DNA from: an uncultured Eubacteriales bacterium
Lineage (GTDB): Bacteria > Bacillota > Clostridia > Christensenellales > Aristaeellaceae
DNA length: 9,141 nt
Assembly (NCBI GenBank): GCA_900548125.1
Contig: URJN01000074.1
Coordinates: forward strand, 1 to 9,141
Direction: 5' to 3'
Shown: in pieces, positions 6,972-9,141 of the stretch
How the letters are laid out: every line of letters begins with the position of its first letter
Numbering within the stretch: position 1 is the stretch's first letter
Notes under the pieces: model-generated
What the model was told of the DNA's origin: nothing
The model's input: only the letters and a program-made list of their open reading frames with translations
The model's database searches: none
Translations under genes and position numbers: made by a program

Positions 6972-7000
6972 AAAATGGGACGGGCAGAACGCCCGCCCCA
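6972..7000 (-). promoter_or_regulatory. Intercistronic stem-loop between binding-protein and permease genes
   Basis: Read leftward, a 10-bp GC-rich stem (6991-7000 with 6976-6985, one G-U pair) encloses the five-base loop at 6986-6990. UUUU (6972-6975) follows, then CC. The short U-run makes it a likely partial terminator and a 3' stabiliser of the binding-protein message. Structures in this position are well known in binding-protein-dependent operons such as malE-malF. Confidence 0.7.
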
Positions 7001-7020
7001 TTGTTCATGTGGGTTTACGA

Positions 7021-8382
7021 TTATTCCGGCCAGACAACCTCGGTCAGTTCCGGATACTTCTCCATGATGGTCTTTTCGAAGTTCGCCTTCGCACCATTCA
7101 TGTCAACGGCGCCGTCAAAGTAATCCTTGAAAGCAGCCTGAATGCCCTCGTTGCAGCCCTGATCGTACGGACCGGCGTTGCTCATGTCAATCTTTTCAGC
7201 AGACTTGGCAAACAGAGCGATGTGGTTCTGACCGCCGAGGAAAGCGGACTGATAGTCGCTGTTGGCGATTTCGTTCATGGCTTCGACGTTGTTGGTGTAA
7301 TCCTGCGTATCGAGGGTAATCTGCTTGTCGATGTCCTTGTCGCAGGTCAGCTTTTCCATGACGTTCTTGATGGTTGCGGTGTTGTCAGTGCCGGCAGCAG
7401 CGCAAATCCAGGTGCCGCCCCAGTAGTAAGCCTGCGGTCCTTCGCAGACAGCGTAGTCACCGTAGATGCCGTTGCCGACTTCTTCCTTGCCGCCCTCAGC
7501 GACCGGCGTAGCGAGGGAGTTGCCCAGCAGGGTGAAGTTGATGCCCCAAGTGGAGTAGAAGAAGCCAAAAACCTTGCCGGTCGGGCCCTGATCCGCAGCC
7601 CAGACGTCGTTCCACAGGCTGGACTTGTTGTTGTAGCCCTTATCGGTGAATTCCTTGGTCTGTTCGACCCACTTCATGATGTTCGGGTCAACCTTGACGG
7701 TCGTGCCATCGACCCACGGAGCGGATACGTTGTTGGAGAAGGTGCGGTAGCTGTCGTCATAGCCGGAGAGCATCTTGTAGCCCTTTTCGGCTGCCTTCTC
7801 GGCGACCTCGTTGAACTTATCCCAATCGCTCAGGTAGGTCTGCACTTCGGCGGGATCGTCCGTGCCGAGAACATCCTTGGCGATGGAGCGGCGATAGGCG
7901 AACAGACCCGGCGTCGCCTGCCACGTTACGCCCTTGAGGACGCCGTCGGCACTCGCGATATCCTGCGTGTACTTATACTGACCGGCAAGCTCGTCGTCCG
8001 TCAGACCGATATCGGCGCGAACATCCAGCGTATACGGAGAGTCAACATACTTGAGCGCGTAGTCAGCCTCAATCAGGAAGATGTCGATCTTGTCATCCTC
8101 AGCGGCGGAGTCCTGCGCGAGCAGCGCTTCGTCCAGTTTGTTCTGGTAGTTGTTGTTCTCGTTCGGGTTGATGGTCCACTTGACAATCGTTCCGTCGTTC
8201 AGGGTGGTGGTGGACTTATCCGCGGCGATTTCCTTCACCTCAGGATAATAGTCATTGAAGCGGGACTGGAATTCGTCATTCCAGCACCAGACGTTCAGGA
8301 CACTGCCCTCTGCGAGAGACACGCTAGCGATGGAACCCATCGCAAGAGCCAGAGCGACAACCTTAGACAAACGCTTTTTCAT
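7021..8382 (-). CDS. Extracellular solute-binding protein of a sugar ABC transporter (family 1, CUT1)
   Basis: This 453-residue exported protein captures the sugar and delivers it to the two permeases encoded downstream. The N terminus is a signal peptide: basic MKKR, a hydrophobic core VVALALAMG, and a probable signal peptidase I site after SLA (residue 24). No lipobox cysteine follows. The first cysteine (Cys33, in NVWCW) lies inside the first beta strand of the mature protein. The mature chain has the expected type-1 layout: VLNVWCWNDEF (28-38), NKLDEALLAQ (81-90), DIFLIEADYAL (100-110), WQATPGLFAYRR (154-165), YYWGGTWICAAAGTDN (319-334) and a helical C terminus. Many aromatics (W154, W223, W261, Y319, Y320, W321, W325) could stack on sugar rings. 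AAAAGGAGGT (8391-8400 on the minus strand) gives a very strong ribosome binding site 8 bases before ATG, in keeping with high expression. The substrate is probably a beta-linked glucoside, by context only. Confidence 0.92.
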   Translation of the reverse strand: MKKRLSKVVALALAMGSIASVSLAEGSVLNVWCWNDEFQSRFNDYYPEVKEIAADKSTTTLNDGTIVKWTINPNENNNYQNKLDEALLAQDSAAEDDKIDIFLIEADYALKYVDSPYTLDVRADIGLTDDELAGQYKYTQDIASADGVLKGVTWQATPGLFAYRRSIAKDVLGTDDPAEVQTYLSDWDKFNEVAEKAAEKGYKMLSGYDDSYRTFSNNVSAPWVDGTTVKVDPNIMKWVEQTKEFTDKGYNNKSSLWNDVWAADQGPTGKVFGFFYSTWGINFTLLGNSLATPVAEGGKEEVGNGIYGDYAVCEGPQAYYWGGTWICAAAGTDNTATIKNVMEKLTCDKDIDKQITLDTQDYTNNVEAMNEIANSDYQSAFLGGQNHIALFAKSAEKIDMSNAGPYDQGCNEGIQAAFKDYFDGAVDMNGAKANFEKTIMEKYPELTEVVWPE

Positions 8383-8409
8383 AAGAAATGACCTCCTTTT
8401 TATTGTTCA

Positions 8410-8428
8410 CCCTCTTACACGAGGAGGG
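8410..8428. promoter_or_regulatory. Inverted repeat in the binding-protein leader, possible LacI-type operator or leader hairpin
   Basis: CCCTC (8410-8414) and GAGGG (8424-8428) are inverted arms, with an alternative CCTC (8411-8414) pairing with GAGG (8421-8424). The repeat sits between the LacI-family gene and the binding-protein gene, just downstream of a possible promoter, where a repressor site would be expected. It lacks a clear central CG dyad of the usual LacI operator type, so the assignment is weak. Confidence 0.3.
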
Positions 8429-8441
8429 AGAATGAGCGATT

Positions 8442-8471
8442 ATTAAAGGGAAGCGACGGTCTCGCCTTCAA
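8442..8471 (-). promoter_or_regulatory. Candidate promoter for the ABC transporter operon, overlapping the regulator's stop codon
   Basis: On the minus strand TTGAAG (8471-8466) and TTTAAT (8447-8442) are separated by 18 bases. They match the -35 and -10 consensus at 4 of 6 and 5 of 6 positions. The start would fall near 8435, about 50 bases before the binding-protein ATG. The transporter genes could instead be co-transcribed from the regulator's own promoter outside the window. Confidence 0.4.
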
Positions 8472-9141
8472 TCAGGCGGCAGGGAATCGAAATAATCTCC
8501 GGCAGGGTCGTTCGCGGCTGCTCGATGAGATGAACGAGCTTGCGGGCGGCTTCCTGACCGATTCTTGCGGTATCCTGTGCGACGGTGGTGAGCTTGGGCT
8601 GGCACATTTGCAGCAGCTCCACGCCGTCGAAACCGGCGATGGAAATGTCTTCTGGAATTTTCAGTCCACGGGCGCGAATGGCGTCCATGCCGCCTAGCGC
8701 GGCGTAGTCATCCGGCATGAGGATGCAGGTTGGGCGAACGGGGGAGGCGAGCAGACAGGCCGTCGCTTCGCGAGTTGCCGCGGGGTCATGATACGGGCTT
8801 TCGATGAGGTATTCATCCGGAACATTCAGACCGGCTTCGCTCATCGTCCGCAGGAAGCTGGTCAGGCGGATGTCGCTGACCGTGTCCTGACTGCCGTGGA
8901 TGAAGGCGATGCGCCTGTGACCCTTGGAAATCACATAGCGGGTGAGTGCCTCAATCCCCTGCCTGTTTTCGGATTGGATACAGGCTCTGTTGTTGAAAAC
9001 GTGGTCGATGGTGACCAGCGGAATCGGACTGGAGACGAGCTGGAGAACTTCGCTTTCGTCGAAGTGGCAGCAGACGATGCAGATGCCGTCCACATTGCGA
9101 TAGCGGCAATGCTCGAGATAAGTCATCTTAGAACGGCTCAT
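8443..9141 (-). CDS. LacI-family transcriptional regulator, 5' end outside the window
   Basis: The 232 residues seen are the ligand-binding core of a LacI/GalR-type regulator. The ATG at the very edge (9141) is unlikely to be the start, because YLEHCRYRNVDGI (residues 8-20 of the fragment) normally lies about 100 residues into such proteins. The helix-turn-helix and the first part of the core are therefore missing here. Diagnostic segments are PLVTIDHV (41-48), SENRQGIEALTRYVISKGHRRIAFIHG (57-83), RPTCILMPDDYAALGGMDAIRARGLKIPEDISIAGFDG (136-173) and LTTVAQDTARIGQEAA (184-199). The conserved sugar-contact Asn of the usual NDxxA motif is Asp here (DDYAALG, 144-150), a common variation. It lies immediately upstream of, and in the same direction as, the sugar ABC genes. 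It is therefore probably their local repressor, induced by the transported sugar or its product. Confidence 0.9.
   Translation of the reverse strand: MSRSKMTYLEHCRYRNVDGICIVCCHFDESEVLQLVSSPIPLVTIDHVFNNRACIQSENRQGIEALTRYVISKGHRRIAFIHGSQDTVSDIRLTSFLRTMSEAGLNVPDEYLIESPYHDPAATREATACLLASPVRPTCILMPDDYAALGGMDAIRARGLKIPEDISIAGFDGVELLQMCQPKLTTVAQDTARIGQEAARKLVHLIEQPRTTLPEIISIPCRLIEGETVASL

Noticed and set aside
6942..7001. Upstream ATG at 7001 as the MalF-like permease start
   Set aside because: The added 20 residues would be read through a GC-rich hairpin, have no ribosome binding site and do not resemble permease N termini. The ATG at 6941 has AGGAAAGG at ideal spacing.
8278..8292. Cys33 of the binding protein as a lipobox cysteine
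   Set aside because: Its context N-V-W-C lacks the small residue at -1 and the Leu at -3, and it lies 9 residues past the predicted signal peptidase I site inside the first mature strand.
6916..8391. Long open frame of 491 codons on the plus strand, antisense to the binding-protein gene
   Set aside because: It lies almost wholly opposite a clear family member with a signal peptide and a strong ribosome binding site. Its protein is a low-complexity V/G/R/D mix with no recognisable motif, a by-product of G/C-biased third codon positions.
1..9141. CRISPR array, tRNA/rRNA genes, insertion sequences or prophage genes
   Set aside because: No regularly spaced repeats, cloverleaf-like segments, transposase motifs or terminal inverted repeats were seen. 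Intergenic gaps are all about 220 bases or less and are mostly explained by promoters and terminators.

Overview
The window looks like chromosomal DNA of an anaerobic Gram-positive-type bacterium, most likely a moderately G+C-rich member of the Clostridia (Firmicutes). The reasons are strong AGGAGG-type ribosome binding sites before nearly every gene, one near-perfect TTGACA/TATAAT promoter, compact stem-plus-U-tract terminators, and the gene families present. Assignment below class level is not possible by eye. Every stretch longer than about 220 bases is coding, and no RNA gene, insertion sequence, prophage gene or CRISPR array is visible.

The left part reads rightward. A class II fructose-bisphosphate aldolase gene (37-981) ends in a strong terminator. 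A consensus promoter (1111-1140) then opens a two-gene operon. The first gene (1199-2716) encodes a membrane protein made of two copies of the DUF1538 unit. The second (2713-3405) overlaps it by 4 bases and encodes a soluble protein made of two divergent PII-like (GlnB-fold) domains. This pair is the most interesting item: a transporter-like protein translationally coupled to a PII-like protein, with both partners internally duplicated. PII proteins often gate a neighbouring transporter (GlnK-AmtB, SbtB-SbtA), so the pair reads as a candidate PII-controlled ion or solute transporter of unknown ligand.

The right part (9141 down to 3619) reads leftward and is a carbohydrate-uptake locus: a LacI-family regulator truncated by the window edge, an extracellular solute-binding protein, two CUT1-type ABC permeases overlapping by 4 bases, a terminator, and then a GH1 beta-glucosidase. 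No ATPase gene is present, so the transporter probably borrows a shared MsmK/UgpC-type ATPase encoded elsewhere. The GH1 active-site signature (E-W near the C terminus) fits hydrolysis of an unphosphorylated beta-glycoside, which agrees with ABC rather than PTS uptake. The solute-binding protein has a signal peptide but no lipobox, which is unusual for a Gram-positive-type cell. A GC-rich stem-loop between the binding-protein and permease genes probably sets their expression ratio.

The two halves converge on a bidirectional terminator at 3538-3577.
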